Assembly: GCF_024346355.1 (NCBI RefSeq)
Contig: NZ_JAGQCU010000017.1
Coordinates: 1-64,000, forward strand
DNA length: 64,000 nucleotides
From: Cyanobium sp. ATX 6A2
GTDB taxonomy: Bacteria; Cyanobacteriota; Cyanobacteriia; PCC-6307; Cyanobiaceae
Direction of reading: 5' to 3'
Within the stretch, counting starts at the first letter, position 1; the number at the start of each line of letters is the position of its first letter. Made by a program: the position numbers and the translations under genes. Below, one piece after another: positions 27,793 through 36,357 of the stretch. Under the pieces are notes generated by a model. It was given only the letters and a program-made list of their open reading frames with translations, did no database searches and was not told the DNA's origin.

Positions 27793-27869
27793 GGGGCGGG
27801 CATCGTCCGGGTGGGCATCATGGCGCCAGTGGCCGTGCTGCGCTGAGCTCCGCCAGAGCCTGGGTTGAT

Positions 27870-29102
27870 GTGGTGGGCTGCGATGCCTCCGGCCTGCCGG
27901 GCCTGCCGCCGGCGCAGCGAGCCCTGCTGCAGGGCGCCCGGCTGCTGGTGGCACCGGCACGGCTGCAAGAGCAGCTGGCGCAGGCCTGCCCGCATGCCGA
28001 GCGGCTCAGCAGCGAGCGGCCCGAGCGGCTGCTGCCGCGGCTCCGCCAGGCCCTGGTCAGGGCTGAGCCGGCGGTGGTGCTGGCCAGTGGCGATCCGCTC
28101 TGGTTCGGCATCGGCCGGTTGCTGGTCCAGGAGCTGGGTGCGGCGGCGCTGCGCTTCCATCCAGCCCCCAGCTCGCTGCAGCTGGCCTTCGCCCGCATCG
28201 GCCGGCCCTGGCAGGACGCTCGCTGGATCAGCCTGCACGGCCGCGACCCTGAACCCCTGGCGGCGGCCCTGCAGCAGCGCCCGCCGGCCCTGGCGGTGCT
28301 CACCGACCCCGGCCGCGGCGGTGCCGGCGAGGTGCGGGCGCTGCTGCGGGCCTCGGGCCTGGAGGCGGCCTACGGCTTCTGGCTGTGCGAGCGGCTGGGC
28401 CATCCGGCCGAGCGGGTGCAGCGGCTGGCAGCGCAGGCGTGTCTGCCGGCCGATCTCGATCCGCTGCACCTGGTGCTGCTGATCGCCGAACCGCCGCCAC
28501 CGCCGCTGGATCCGGCGGCCCTGCCACTGTTCGGCCTCGACGACGGCCTGTTTCTGCAGCACGACGATCGCCCCGGCCTGATGACCAAGCGGGAGGTGCG
28601 CATCCAGTTGCTGGCCGATCTGGACCTGCCCGAGCGCGGGGTGCTGTGGGACATCGGTGCCGGGGTGGGCTCCATCGGTCTGGAGGCCCTGCGGCTGCGG
28701 CCGGATCTGCAGGGCTGGCTGGTGGAGCAGCGCGGCGGCGGCGCGGCCCTGATCAGCGCCAATGCCGCGCGGCTGGGGGTGGCACCGGCCGGGGTAGTGG
28801 AGGGGCGGGCGCCGGAGGCCCTGGCGGCGCTGCCGGATCCCGATCGGGTGCTGCTCGGCGGTGGCGGCCGCGGGCGGCTGGCGCTGCTGGCAGTGGTGCT
28901 CGATCGGCTGCGGTCGGGCGGGCGGGTGGTGATCCCCCTGGCCACCGTGGAGGCGCTGGCGGAGCTGCGGCCGCCGCTGGAGCGGGCCGGCCTGGCGGTG
29001 CGGGTGGCTCAGCACCAGGCCTGGCGTGGTGCTCCCCTCGCCGACGGCACCCGGCTGGCGCCGCTCAATCCAGTGCTGGTGCTGGTGGGGCAGTGTCCCT
29101 GA
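27870..29102 (+). CDS. cobL: Precorrin-6Y C5,15-methyltransferase (decarboxylating), CbiE-CbiT fusion
   Basis: Methylates C5 and C15 and decarboxylates the corrin ring in cobalamin synthesis. The 410-residue protein fuses an N-terminal CbiE tetrapyrrole methylase (VLASGDPLWFGIGRLL near residue 70) to a C-terminal CbiT domain with the SAM motif LWDIGAGVGSIGLEAL. The GTG at 27870 is the first ordinary start, but family members begin a few residues earlier (an in-frame WVDV precedes it), so a CTG at 27843 is possible. The 3' end overlaps the convergent DUF192 gene by 38 bp. Confidence 0.9.
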   Translation: MVGCDASGLPGLPPAQRALLQGARLLVAPARLQEQLAQACPHAERLSSERPERLLPRLRQALVRAEPAVVLASGDPLWFGIGRLLVQELGAAALRFHPAPSSLQLAFARIGRPWQDARWISLHGRDPEPLAAALQQRPPALAVLTDPGRGGAGEVRALLRASGLEAAYGFWLCERLGHPAERVQRLAAQACLPADLDPLHLVLLIAEPPPPPLDPAALPLFGLDDGLFLQHDDRPGLMTKREVRIQLLADLDLPERGVLWDIGAGVGSIGLEALRLRPDLQGWLVEQRGGGAALISANAARLGVAPAGVVEGRAPEALAALPDPDRVLLGGGGRGRLALLAVVLDRLRSGGRVVIPLATVEALAELRPPLERAGLAVRVAQHQAWRGAPLADGTRLAPLNPVLVLVGQCP

Positions 29103-29598
29103 AGGACCCGCTGCCCAGGGGTTCGATGGTGACCGGCGTGCCGGCCGTGATCCCCAGCCGGGCCGCTTCGCCGGCCGCCAGCTCGAGCACCCCCTCCACC
29201 GGCTCGGCCGGGCCGTAGCTGGGGCAGGGCAGGCGCGGGCAGGGCTGGACGTCGGCCTCGATCGCCAGCACCCGGCCGGAGCTCACGAACAGCATGTCCA
29301 GTGCTGCGGGGGTGCGGTGCATCCAGAAGCGCGCCGGCGCCGGCGGTTCGTAGGGGAACCACATGCCCCGCAGGGGCGGCAGGGGCGGCCGCAGCTGCAG
29401 CCCCAGGGCCTGGCGGCGCGGGGTGTCGGCCACCTCCAGCTCGATGCAGCGCTGCGGCGCCAGGCACCAGCGGGCCGTGATCGGCAGCACCTGGGGCGCC
29501 CCCTGATCCCCCCGGGCCCGCAGCGCAGCGGTGGGGATCAGCAGGCCGGCCAGGGCCAGGCCCGCCAGTGCCAGGGCCCTCGGCGCTGCCGGCCTCAT
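29065..29598 (-). CDS. DUF192 family protein, exported
   Basis: A 177-residue protein with a signal peptide or N-terminal anchor (LALAGLALAGLLIPTAAL) and a DUF192 domain. Landmarks are LEVADTPRRQALGLQLR, FWMHRTPAALDMLFVSSG, VLAIEADVQPC and GVLELAAGEAARLGI. Function unknown; the fold is small and all-beta. It starts in the stop of the response regulator gene (ATGA), so it is the third gene of the nadK-regulator-DUF192 unit. Confidence 0.85.
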   Translation of the reverse strand: MRPAAPRALALAGLALAGLLIPTAALRARGDQGAPQVLPITARWCLAPQRCIELEVADTPRRQALGLQLRPPLPPLRGMWFPYEPPAPARFWMHRTPAALDMLFVSSGRVLAIEADVQPCPRLPCPSYGPAEPVEGVLELAAGEAARLGITAGTPVTIEPLGSGSFRDTAPPAPALD

Positions 29599-30260
29599 CC
29601 GCCGCCTCCCAGCGCGGGCAGGCCGGCGCTGAGGCAGTAGCCCTGGCCCCGGATCGTGTGGATCAGGCGCCGCTCGCCCTCCTGCTCCAGTTTCTGGCGC
29701 AGATAGCGCACGTACACCTCGATCACGTTGCTGGCCATGCCGCGATCGTCGTTCCACACCTGGCGCAGGATCTGATCGCGGCTCACCACCCCGCCCTGCC
29801 GTTCGAGCAGCAGCAGCAGCAGCTGGTATTCCCGGGCGGTGAGGGCCACCGTGCGGTTGCCGCGCTTCACCTGGCGGCTGCTGGGGTTGAGGGTGAGGTC
29901 GGCCACCTGCAGCAGCGGTGAGGGCAGGCCGCTGCGGCGCCGCAGGTTGAGTTGCAGCCGCAGCCGCATCAGCAGGTCGCTGGTGCCCTGGCCCGGCAGC
30001 CAGAAGTCGTCAGCGCCGGCGCTCAGGCAGCGCACCCGTGCCTCCACCGAGTCGGCCTCCACCGCCAGCAGGATCGGCACATCGACGAAACGCCGGCGCA
30101 GCGCGGCGATGCGCCCCTGCTCCTGCGGCCCCAGCAACACCAGATCGGGCCCTGCTCCGGGGGCCTCCGGATTCCGCTCCAGCGCGTAGCCGGAGGCCTC
30201 CAGCCGCGCCGCCAGGGCCTCTGCTTCCGGCCCCAGCAGCAGCAGCCGGGCCGCGCTCAT
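29595..30260 (-). CDS. OmpR-type response regulator with degenerate receiver
   Basis: A 221-residue protein with an intact C-terminal OmpR winged helix (residues ~125-215: [47 protein letters not shown]). The N-terminal receiver is recognisable (GADDF near 87) but lacks the usual residues. The Asp phosphorylation site is replaced in [11 protein letters not shown], no acidic pair follows the first strand ([12 protein letters not shown]) and the conserved Lys after GADDF is absent (WLPGQG). It should therefore work without phosphotransfer, perhaps by dimerisation or ligand. It overlaps nadK and DUF192 by ATGA on both sides. Confidence 0.85.
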   Translation of the reverse strand: MSAARLLLLGPEAEALAARLEASGYALERNPEAPGAGPDLVLLGPQEQGRIAALRRRFVDVPILLAVEADSVEARVRCLSAGADDFWLPGQGTSDLLMRLRLQLNLRRRSGLPSPLLQVADLTLNPSSRQVKRGNRTVALTAREYQLLLLLLERQGGVVSRDQILRQVWNDDRGMASNVIEVYVRYLRQKLEQEGERRLIHTIRGQGYCLSAGLPALGGGG

Positions 30261-31174
30261 GGGAGTTCCCCGTTGCCGGGTTTGGCCACGTGGGGCAGGC
30301 CCCAGCCCAGCTTGTTGCGCAGCACCCCGAAGAACTCGTGATCGGCCAGTCGCACAAACCGCACCGGATGGTCACTGCGGCGGATCAGGATCCGGTCTTC
30401 GGGCCAGATGTAGCAGCCGGCACTGCCGTCCACCACCATCATCAGCCGCTCCGGGGTGGCGGGAAACACCGTGACCGGCTCGCGATCGCTGAACACCAGC
30501 GCCCTTGAGGCCAGGGAATGGGGGGCGATCGGCGTGAGCTGCAGCACCGGGCAGTCCGGCGTGATCACCGGACCCCCGGCGCTGAGGGCGTAGGCGGTGG
30601 AGCCGGTGGGGGTGGAGAGGATCACGCCGTCGGCGGCGATGTCCACCGGGGCGTGGCGGCCGATGGCGATCTCGAAATGGCACATCGACGTGAGCGGCTC
30701 GCGGTGCAGGGCCATTTCGTTGAGGCAGAGCACCTCCCAGCGGCGCTGCTCGCTGCGCAGCACGCTCACCACCAGCATGCTGCGCTCCTCCACCGTCCAG
30801 CGGCCGGAGATCACCTGCTCGAGGGCCCCATCGAGCTGGTGCAGGTAGGCCTCGGCCAGAAAGCCCAGATGGCCGGTGTTGATGGTGAGGATCGGCACGC
30901 CGATCGGTGCCGTCTGGCGCGCCGCAGAGAGCACGGTGCCGTCGCCGCCGAGCACCACCGCCAGCTCCAGCTCCTCGCTGAAATTGTCCGGCACGCAGGC
31001 CCTGAAGCCGCGGTTGCGCAGGTGCTGGTCGGGGTTGGCGAAGCCCACCATGCCCCCGGAACTGCTCACCCGCCGCACGTCCCAGCCGTGGCCCCTGAAG
31101 CGCTCCTCAAGGGCATCGGCGGTGGTCATGGCCAGGCCCTTGCCGTCATTCACGATCAGTCCGACGCGGGGCAC
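30257..31174 (-). CDS. nadK: NAD kinase
   Basis: Phosphorylates NAD to NADP. The 305-residue protein shows the ATP/NAD site [32 protein letters not shown] and the Gly-rich loop [16 protein letters not shown]. Cyanobacteria usually carry two paralogues (Sll1415/Slr0400-like); this one cannot be assigned with certainty. It lies 41 bp downstream of pheS and is coupled to the degenerate response regulator by a 4-bp overlap. Confidence 0.95.
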   Translation of the reverse strand: MPRVGLIVNDGKGLAMTTADALEERFRGHGWDVRRVSSSGGMVGFANPDQHLRNRGFRACVPDNFSEELELAVVLGGDGTVLSAARQTAPIGVPILTINTGHLGFLAEAYLHQLDGALEQVISGRWTVEERSMLVVSVLRSEQRRWEVLCLNEMALHREPLTSMCHFEIAIGRHAPVDIAADGVILSTPTGSTAYALSAGGPVITPDCPVLQLTPIAPHSLASRALVFSDREPVTVFPATPERLMMVVDGSAGCYIWPEDRILIRRSDHPVRFVRLADHEFFGVLRNKLGWGLPHVAKPGNGELP

Positions 31175-31215
31175 CGATCGCTGGGCGGGGGGCTCGTTGA
31201 GTTTATGGGCCGGCT

Positions 31216-32223
31216 TCAGAACTGCTCCAGGAAACGCAGATCGCTGGTGTAGAGGCGGCGGATGTCATCGATGCCGTGGCGCACCATGCAGAAGCGCTCC
31301 ACCCCCAGGCCGGCGGCGAAACCGCTCCAGCGCTCCGGATCCAGCCCCATCCCCTCCAGCACCGCCGGATCGACCATGCCGCAGCCCATCACCTCCAGCC
31401 AGCGGCCCCGCCACTGCACATCCACCTCGGCGCTCGGTTCGGTGAAGGGGAAGTAGCTGGCGCGGAAGCGCACCGGCAGGTCGCCGAAGAAGCGCTGCAG
31501 AAAGGCCGTGACGGTGCCGCGCAGATGGCTGAAGGCGAGGCCCTCGTCGATGGCCAGCACCTCCACCTGATGGAACACCGGCGAGTGGGTGGCATCCACG
31601 GCGTCGCGGCGATACACCCGCCCCGGGGCGATCACCCGCACCGGCGGCGGGTTGGTCTCCAGGTAGCGGATCTGCACCGGTGAGGTGTGGGTGCGCAGCA
31701 GCCGGCCGTCCTGGAGGTAGAAGGTGTCCTGCATGTCCCGGGCCGGGTGATGCTCGGGGATGTTCAGGGCCGTGAAGTTGTAGTGGTCGGTCTCGATCTC
31801 CGGCCCCTCCGAGACCCGGTAGCCGAGGCCGCTGAAGATGTCCACGATCTCTTCGATCGTGCTGATCAGCGGGTGGCGACGGCCCACTGGCACGTAGCTG
31901 CTGGGGGCCGTGACATCGAGGCTTTCGCGGGCGATGCGCTGCTCCAGCACGGCTGATTTCACCGCCTGCAGGCGTTCGCTGAGCTGCTCCTGCACCTGCT
32001 GCTTGAGCACGTTGGCCCGCTGGCCGATCACGGGACGGTCAGCGCCCGGCAGCTTGCCCATGGCCCCCAGCACGGCCGAGAGCCGCCCCTTCTTGCCCAG
32101 CAGGCCCACCCGCAGCTCATCGAGCTCGGCGGCGCTGCCGGCGGCGGCGATGGCGGCGGCCGCCTCGTTCTCCAGCTGCTGGAGCTGGGCGCTCAGATCC
32201 TCAAGCGACACGGTGACGCCCAC
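31216..32223 (-). CDS. pheS: Phenylalanyl-tRNA synthetase alpha subunit
   Basis: A 335-residue class II synthetase subunit. N-terminal coiled coil ([18 protein letters not shown]), conserved [20 protein letters not shown], motif 2 region ([38 protein letters not shown]) and motif 3 [17 protein letters not shown]. The GTG at 32223 is chosen because homologues begin with a Met followed two or three residues later by TVSL; an ATG at 32286 would overlap the divergent surE start. pheT is not in the window. Confidence 0.93.
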   Translation of the reverse strand: MGVTVSLEDLSAQLQQLENEAAAAIAAAGSAAELDELRVGLLGKKGRLSAVLGAMGKLPGADRPVIGQRANVLKQQVQEQLSERLQAVKSAVLEQRIARESLDVTAPSSYVPVGRRHPLISTIEEIVDIFSGLGYRVSEGPEIETDHYNFTALNIPEHHPARDMQDTFYLQDGRLLRTHTSPVQIRYLETNPPPVRVIAPGRVYRRDAVDATHSPVFHQVEVLAIDEGLAFSHLRGTVTAFLQRFFGDLPVRFRASYFPFTEPSAEVDVQWRGRWLEVMGCGMVDPAVLEGMGLDPERWSGFAAGLGVERFCMVRHGIDDIRRLYTSDLRFLEQF

Positions 32224-32279
32224 GACAAACCCGCTGTTGGTGGCCAGGAGGAGACTGTACGGAGCAGTCCCCCAAACCG

Positions 32280-33101
32280 ATGCCACCCCTGAGGATCCTG
32301 ATCAGCAACGACGACGGGGTCTTTGCCGCCGGGATCCGCACCCTGGCCAACGCCGCCAACGCCCGCGGCCACACGGTGAGCGTGGTTTGCCCCGATCAGG
32401 AGCGCTCCGCCACCGGCCATGGCCTCACCCTGCAGACCCCGATCCGGGCGGAGCGGGCCGATGAGCTGTTCGATGACGGCATCACCGCCTGGGCCTGCAG
32501 CGGCACCCCCAGCGACTGCGTCAAGCTGGCGCTGTTCTCACTCCTCGATGAGTGGCCCGATCTGGTGCTCTCGGGCATCAACCACGGCCCCAACCTGGGC
32601 ACCGACGTGCTCTATTCCGGCACGGTGAGCGCGGCCATGGAGGGCACGATCGAGGGACTGCCCGCCCTGGCGGTGAGCAGTGCCGATTTCCAGTGGCGTC
32701 AGTTTGAGCCCGCGGCCGGCCTGGCCCTGGATGTGGCTGAGCGCATGCTCGCCGAAGAGTGGCCCCAGGGGCTGCTGCTCAATCTCAACGTGCCGCCGCG
32801 GCCCGCCGAGAGCATCGGCCCCCTGCGCTGGTGCCGCATCGCCGTGCGCCGCTACACCGACCAGTTCGAGCGCCGCATCGATCCCCGCGGCCGCAGTTAC
32901 TACTGGCTGGCCGGCGAGGTGGCCAACGACCTCGACGCCGCCGTGGCCGGCCCACCTCTATGGCCCACCGACGTGGCCCATGTGCATGCCGGTGGGGCTT
33001 CTCTGAGCCCCCTGCAGCCGGAATTCTTCTGGATGGGTGACACCACCACCCTGCCCAACCTCGAGGCCCTGAATGTGGCCGGGCCTCAGCGCACCCTGTA
33101 G
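32280..33101 (+). CDS. surE: 5'/3'-nucleotidase SurE
   Basis: A 273-residue metal-dependent survival-protein phosphatase acting on nucleoside monophosphates. The metal site is [42 protein letters not shown] and AAMEG are all typical. It is divergent from pheS (56 bp between starts) and upstream of the convergent DUF3611 gene, which it overlaps by 16 bp. Confidence 0.95.
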   Translation: MPPLRILISNDDGVFAAGIRTLANAANARGHTVSVVCPDQERSATGHGLTLQTPIRAERADELFDDGITAWACSGTPSDCVKLALFSLLDEWPDLVLSGINHGPNLGTDVLYSGTVSAAMEGTIEGLPALAVSSADFQWRQFEPAAGLALDVAERMLAEEWPQGLLLNLNVPPRPAESIGPLRWCRIAVRRYTDQFERRIDPRGRSYYWLAGEVANDLDAAVAGPPLWPTDVAHVHAGGASLSPLQPEFFWMGDTTTLPNLEALNVAGPQRTL

Positions 33102-33667
33102 ATCCGCTGCAGCATCCAGAGGCTGAACATCAGGCCGATCAGGTGGGCGAACAGCACCTGGGTGTTGCCCAGCACCGTGAACATCTCGATCGCGGTGATC
33201 GGCAGCCCCACCACCTGCCTGCTTGCCCCTCCGGCCCCTTCGATCTGGGCCCCGAAGAACCCCGGCACCTGCTGGGAGGCCTGCACGAACAGGCTGCCGG
33301 CCATGGCCTGATAGCCCAGCGAGGCCAGGGTCAGGCCTCCCAGGTCGACCAGCAGCCCACGCTTGAGCAGCCGGCCGGTTTCCCCGCGGCTGGGTTTCAC
33401 CCCACTGGCCAGGGCGCGGCCGCAGCGCACCACCAGCCAGCTCTGCCAGCCGCTGAACAGCAGCACCAGGAAGGCCAGGGTGGTGAGGCTGATGCCCGGA
33501 CCCAGGCCCAGGGCCCGGGCGGAATTGGCCGCCAGCCGGCCGCCGATGTTGTTGAACAACAGCACCCCCACCACCACCACGCCGAGCACCACCTGCGCCC
33601 AGAAGCGGATCCAGCCCATGCGCCGCAGGGCCCCCGACAGCCTCTGCAGCTCCAGCTCGTCGGTCAT
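33086..33667 (-). CDS. DUF3611 membrane protein
   Basis: A 193-residue protein with four predicted membrane helices at about residues 23-45, 58-80, 112-130 and 165-188. Landmarks of the cyanobacterial/plastid DUF3611 family are [36 protein letters not shown] and the short motif FFGAQ. Function is unknown; plant homologues are plastid inner-envelope or thylakoid proteins. Divergent from ribF (75 bp between starts). Confidence 0.75.
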   Translation of the reverse strand: MTDELELQRLSGALRRMGWIRFWAQVVLGVVVVGVLLFNNIGGRLAANSARALGLGPGISLTTLAFLVLLFSGWQSWLVVRCGRALASGVKPSRGETGRLLKRGLLVDLGGLTLASLGYQAMAGSLFVQASQQVPGFFGAQIEGAGGASRQVVGLPITAIEMFTVLGNTQVLFAHLIGLMFSLWMLQRIYRVR

Positions 33668-33742
33668 CGGCCTCGATTGCGGTGCCCCAAACCTGCCATG
33701 GGAAGATCACCAGGGTGTGCCACGGCTTCGGGAACTGTCGCG

Positions 33743-34729
33743 TTGATTCCCCTGCACACGCCCCGGCAGGCCCAGCGCCCCACCGCCATCGCCCTGGGCA
33801 GTTTCGATGGCCTGCACCGGGGCCACCGGCGGGTGATCGCCGCTGTCACCGCTGCCGGCGCGGGGGTGCCCACCGTGGTGAGCTTCTGGCCCCATCCGCG
33901 CGAAGTGCTCTACGGCGAGCCCCGCCTGCGCCTCGACCTGCCGGCCGAGAAGCTGGAACTGCTCCAGCCCCTGGGCATCAGGCAGCTGGTGCTGGTGCCG
34001 TTCGACCGCCAGCTCGCCGCCCTCGATCCGCAGGCGTTCGTGGACCAGGTGCTGGTGGATCAGCTCGAGGCGCGCCGGGTGGCCGTGGGGGCGAACTTCC
34101 GTTTCGGCGCCGGCCGCCGCGGTGACGCCCGGGATCTGCAGACGCTGGCAGCCGCCCGCGGCATTGCCGTGAGCGTGCTGCCGATGCTCTCCGACAGCGA
34201 CGAGCAGCTGAGCAGCAGCCGCATCCGCCGGGCCCTGAGCGCCGGCGACATCGCCGAGGCCAGGCGCATGCTGGGGCGTCCCTACCGCTTCAGTGGCGTG
34301 GTGGTGCGCGGTCGGGGCCTGGGCCGCCAGCTGGGCTGGCCCACCGCCAATCTGCAGGTGGACGGCCGCAAGTTTCTGCCGCAGGAAGGGGTGTATGCCG
34401 CCCTGGCGCAGCTGGATGGGTCCGATTCCGCCATGGCGGCGGTGATGAATCTGGGCCCCCAGCCCACCGTGGACCCCACCGCCCCCTCGGCGGTGGAGGT
34501 GCACCTGCTCGATCGCTCCCTGGAGCTGGTGGGTCGACAGTTGCGCGTGGAGCCGCTGGCCCTGCTGCGCCACCAGCGCCGCTTCGATGGCATCGAGGCC
34601 CTCAGCACCCAGATCGCCGCCGATGCAGGCCAGGCCCGGCACCTCTGCCGCGATCTAGGCGATCGGGTAGGCGTGGGTGAGGCCCCACACAATGAAGGCG
34701 CCGATGCCCCCCAGCAGCAGAATTCCTGA
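33743..34729 (+). CDS. ribF: Bifunctional riboflavin kinase/FAD synthetase
   Basis: Makes FMN then FAD. The 328-residue protein has the nucleotidyltransferase domain (ALGSFDGLHRGHRRVI, then GANFRFGAGRRGD and SSSRIRRAL) and the kinase domain (GRPYRFSGVVVRG, LGWPTANLQ, QPTVDPTAPSAVEVHLLD). The TTG start gives an N-terminus (MIPLHTP) as in marine Synechococcus; an ATG at 33698 would add 15 residues. The last ~25 residues (after CRDLGD) look unlike the family and lie antisense to a small membrane-protein ORF. Confidence 0.92.
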   Translation: MIPLHTPRQAQRPTAIALGSFDGLHRGHRRVIAAVTAAGAGVPTVVSFWPHPREVLYGEPRLRLDLPAEKLELLQPLGIRQLVLVPFDRQLAALDPQAFVDQVLVDQLEARRVAVGANFRFGAGRRGDARDLQTLAAARGIAVSVLPMLSDSDEQLSSSRIRRALSAGDIAEARRMLGRPYRFSGVVVRGRGLGRQLGWPTANLQVDGRKFLPQEGVYAALAQLDGSDSAMAAVMNLGPQPTVDPTAPSAVEVHLLDRSLELVGRQLRVEPLALLRHQRRFDGIEALSTQIAADAGQARHLCRDLGDRVGVGEAPHNEGADAPQQQNS

Positions 34730-34783
34730 CACCAGCACCAGCATCGGATTGTCGCCGCCGCCCTGATCAAAGCCGTCTGCCAT
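34655..34783 (-). CDS. Small single-span membrane protein (42 aa), unidentified
   Basis: Short ORF with an ATG start: a polar Gly/Asp-rich head (MADGFDQGGGDNP), one hydrophobic helix (MLVLVSGILLLGGIGAFIVW) and a short tail ending HAYPIA. The clean one-helix architecture is that of small photosynthetic or NDH subunits, but I do not recognise the family. It overlaps the 3' end of ribF antisense by 75 bp and is divergent from thiE. The ribosome-binding site is weak (CCAGG). Confidence 0.6.
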   Translation of the reverse strand: MADGFDQGGGDNPMLVLVSGILLLGGIGAFIVWGLTHAYPIA

Positions 34784-34849
34784 GGCCTGGATCTGCCGGC
34801 CAGCGGCAGTGCACCTGTGGCCTCAGTTAACCAGCATCCGTTGTTCGCC

Positions 34850-35971
34850 ATGGTCACGCCCGACACGCCGCGCACGCCCGACACGCCGCCCACGCCCGAC
34901 AGCCCCGCGCCGGAACGGGCGGCCGTGCAGCGCCTGCTGGATGCCAATCTCGACCGGGCCCGGGAGGGCCTGCGGGTGCTGGAGGACTGGGCCCGCTTCG
35001 GTCTCGAGCGCGCCGATCTGGTGGCCCGCACCAAGGACCTGCGTCAGCGGCTCGGGGGGCTGCACCGCACGGCCTACAAACAGGCACGCCATACGGCCAC
35101 CGACCCGGCCGCCGGGATGGGCCATCCCGCCCAGGCCCAGCGCCTGTTGCCCGCCCAGGTGGTGGCGGCCAATGCCGCCCGGGTGCAGGAGGCCCTGCGG
35201 GTGCTGGAGGAATTCGGCCGGCCCCTCGACCCCCAGCTGGCGCTGGAGGCGGCGGCGATCCGCTACCGGCTCTACGACCTGGAGCTGGAGCTGCTGCGGG
35301 CTGGTGCCGCCGACAGTGAACGCCGCCGCCGCCTGCAGGCCGCCCATCTCTATCTGGTCACCAGTCCGGTGCCTGAGCTGGAGGAGGTGGTGGCCGCCGC
35401 CCTGGCCGGCGGCGTGCGGCTGGTGCAGTACCGGGCCAAGGAGGGCAGTGCGGCCCAGGGCGCCGGGCCCCTCACAGATGCCCAGCGGCTGGCGCAGGCG
35501 CGCCGCCTGCGCCAGCTCTGCGCCCGCCACGAGGCCCTGTTTCTGGTGAACGACCGCATCGATCTGGCCCTGGCGGTGGATGCCGATGGGGTGCATCTTG
35601 GGCAGGACGACCTGCCCCCCGCCGTCGCCCGGCGACTGCTGGGGCCGGAGCGGTTGATTGGGCGCAGCACCCATGCCCTCGAGCAGCTGCGCCAGGCCCA
35701 GGCCGATGGCTGCGACTACGTGGGGGTGGGCCCGGTGAACGCCACCCCCACCAAGCCCGGCCGGGAGCCGGTGGGGCTGGCCTATGTGCGCGAGGCCGCC
35801 GCCGCCAGCGCCATTCCCTGCTTCGCCATCGGCGGCATCAGCGCGGCGGCGGTGCCGGCCGTGCGCCAGGCCGGTGCCAGCCGGGTGGCGGTGGTGCGGG
35901 CGATCACCGAGGCCGCCGACCCGGCGGCCGCTAGCCGGCAACTGCTGGCGGCCCTGGAGCAGGAGCACTGA
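34850..35971 (+). CDS. thiE: Thiamine phosphate synthase with N-terminal domain
   Basis: Joins HMP-PP and thiazole phosphate to form thiamine phosphate. The 373-residue protein has a C-terminal ThiE barrel (~residues 180-370): RLVQYRAKEG, FLVNDRIDLALAVDADGVHL, GVGPVNATPTKPGREPVG, CFAIGGIS. The N-terminal ~150 residues form a helical domain (DANLDRAREGLRVLEDWARF, then QEALRVLEEFGRPL), the ThiD2-like extension of cyanobacterial ThiE. Very N-terminal TPDTP repeats are low complexity. The ATG at 34850 is preferred; a GTG at 34817 would add 11 residues. thiS follows. Confidence 0.93.
   Translation: MVTPDTPRTPDTPPTPDSPAPERAAVQRLLDANLDRAREGLRVLEDWARFGLERADLVARTKDLRQRLGGLHRTAYKQARHTATDPAAGMGHPAQAQRLLPAQVVAANAARVQEALRVLEEFGRPLDPQLALEAAAIRYRLYDLELELLRAGAADSERRRRLQAAHLYLVTSPVPELEEVVAAALAGGVRLVQYRAKEGSAAQGAGPLTDAQRLAQARRLRQLCARHEALFLVNDRIDLALAVDADGVHLGQDDLPPAVARRLLGPERLIGRSTHALEQLRQAQADGCDYVGVGPVNATPTKPGREPVGLAYVREAAAASAIPCFAIGGISAAAVPAVRQAGASRVAVVRAITEAADPAAASRQLLAALEQEH
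34856..34900 (+). repeat. 18-bp tandem repeat at the start of thiE
   Basis: Two 18-bp units beginning ACGCCCGACACGCCG (34856-34873 and 34874-34891), differing at one base, followed by the first nine bases of a third. They encode TPDTPR, TPDTPP and TPDSP, probably a disordered N-terminal tail. They look like replication slippage. Confidence 0.85.
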
Positions 35972-36056
35972 ACCCAGGCCGCGGCGGCGGCACAGCTGGG
36001 GGTCAATCACGCAGCATGGGGCCAGGTGCAGGCTGCCGATGGCCCCCGCCAGCGAG

Positions 36057-36260
36057 ATGTCGATCCAGGTGAACGGTGAGCCGCGCCGCTGTGCGGCCGG
36101 ACTGAATCTGGAGCAGCTGCTGGTGGAGCTGGGCTACCGCCCCCCGCTGGTGGTGGTGGAATTCAACGGCGAGATCCTGCCCCGCGGCCGATGGGGCGCC
36201 CAACAGGTGCAGGAATCCGACGTGCTGGAGGTGGTCACCATCGTGGGAGGTGGTTCTTAG
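36057..36260 (+). CDS. thiS: Sulfur carrier protein ThiS
   Basis: A 67-residue ubiquitin-like sulfur carrier for thiazole synthesis. It has MSIQVNGEPRRC at the start, LEQLLVELGYRPPLVVVEFN in the middle and VVTIVGGGS at the end. The Gly-Gly needed for adenylation and thiocarboxylation is present but is followed by one or two extra residues (GS), so processing may be needed. It lies 85 bp downstream of thiE; thiG and thiF are not here. Confidence 0.9.
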   Translation: MSIQVNGEPRRCAAGLNLEQLLVELGYRPPLVVVEFNGEILPRGRWGAQQVQESDVLEVVTIVGGGS

Positions 36261-36357
36261 ATTCCGCAGATACCACCGCTGAGGCCGGTACCTGTTGCCG
36301 CGGCCTCGTCATCCTCCTGGCGCAACCTTCCCTGCGCCCGTCCTGAACCGGTTTCCC

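Noticed and set aside
35972-36056. TPP riboswitch near thiE/thiS
   Set aside because: The short spacers do not contain the conserved CTGAGA and ACCTGATCTGG-type elements.
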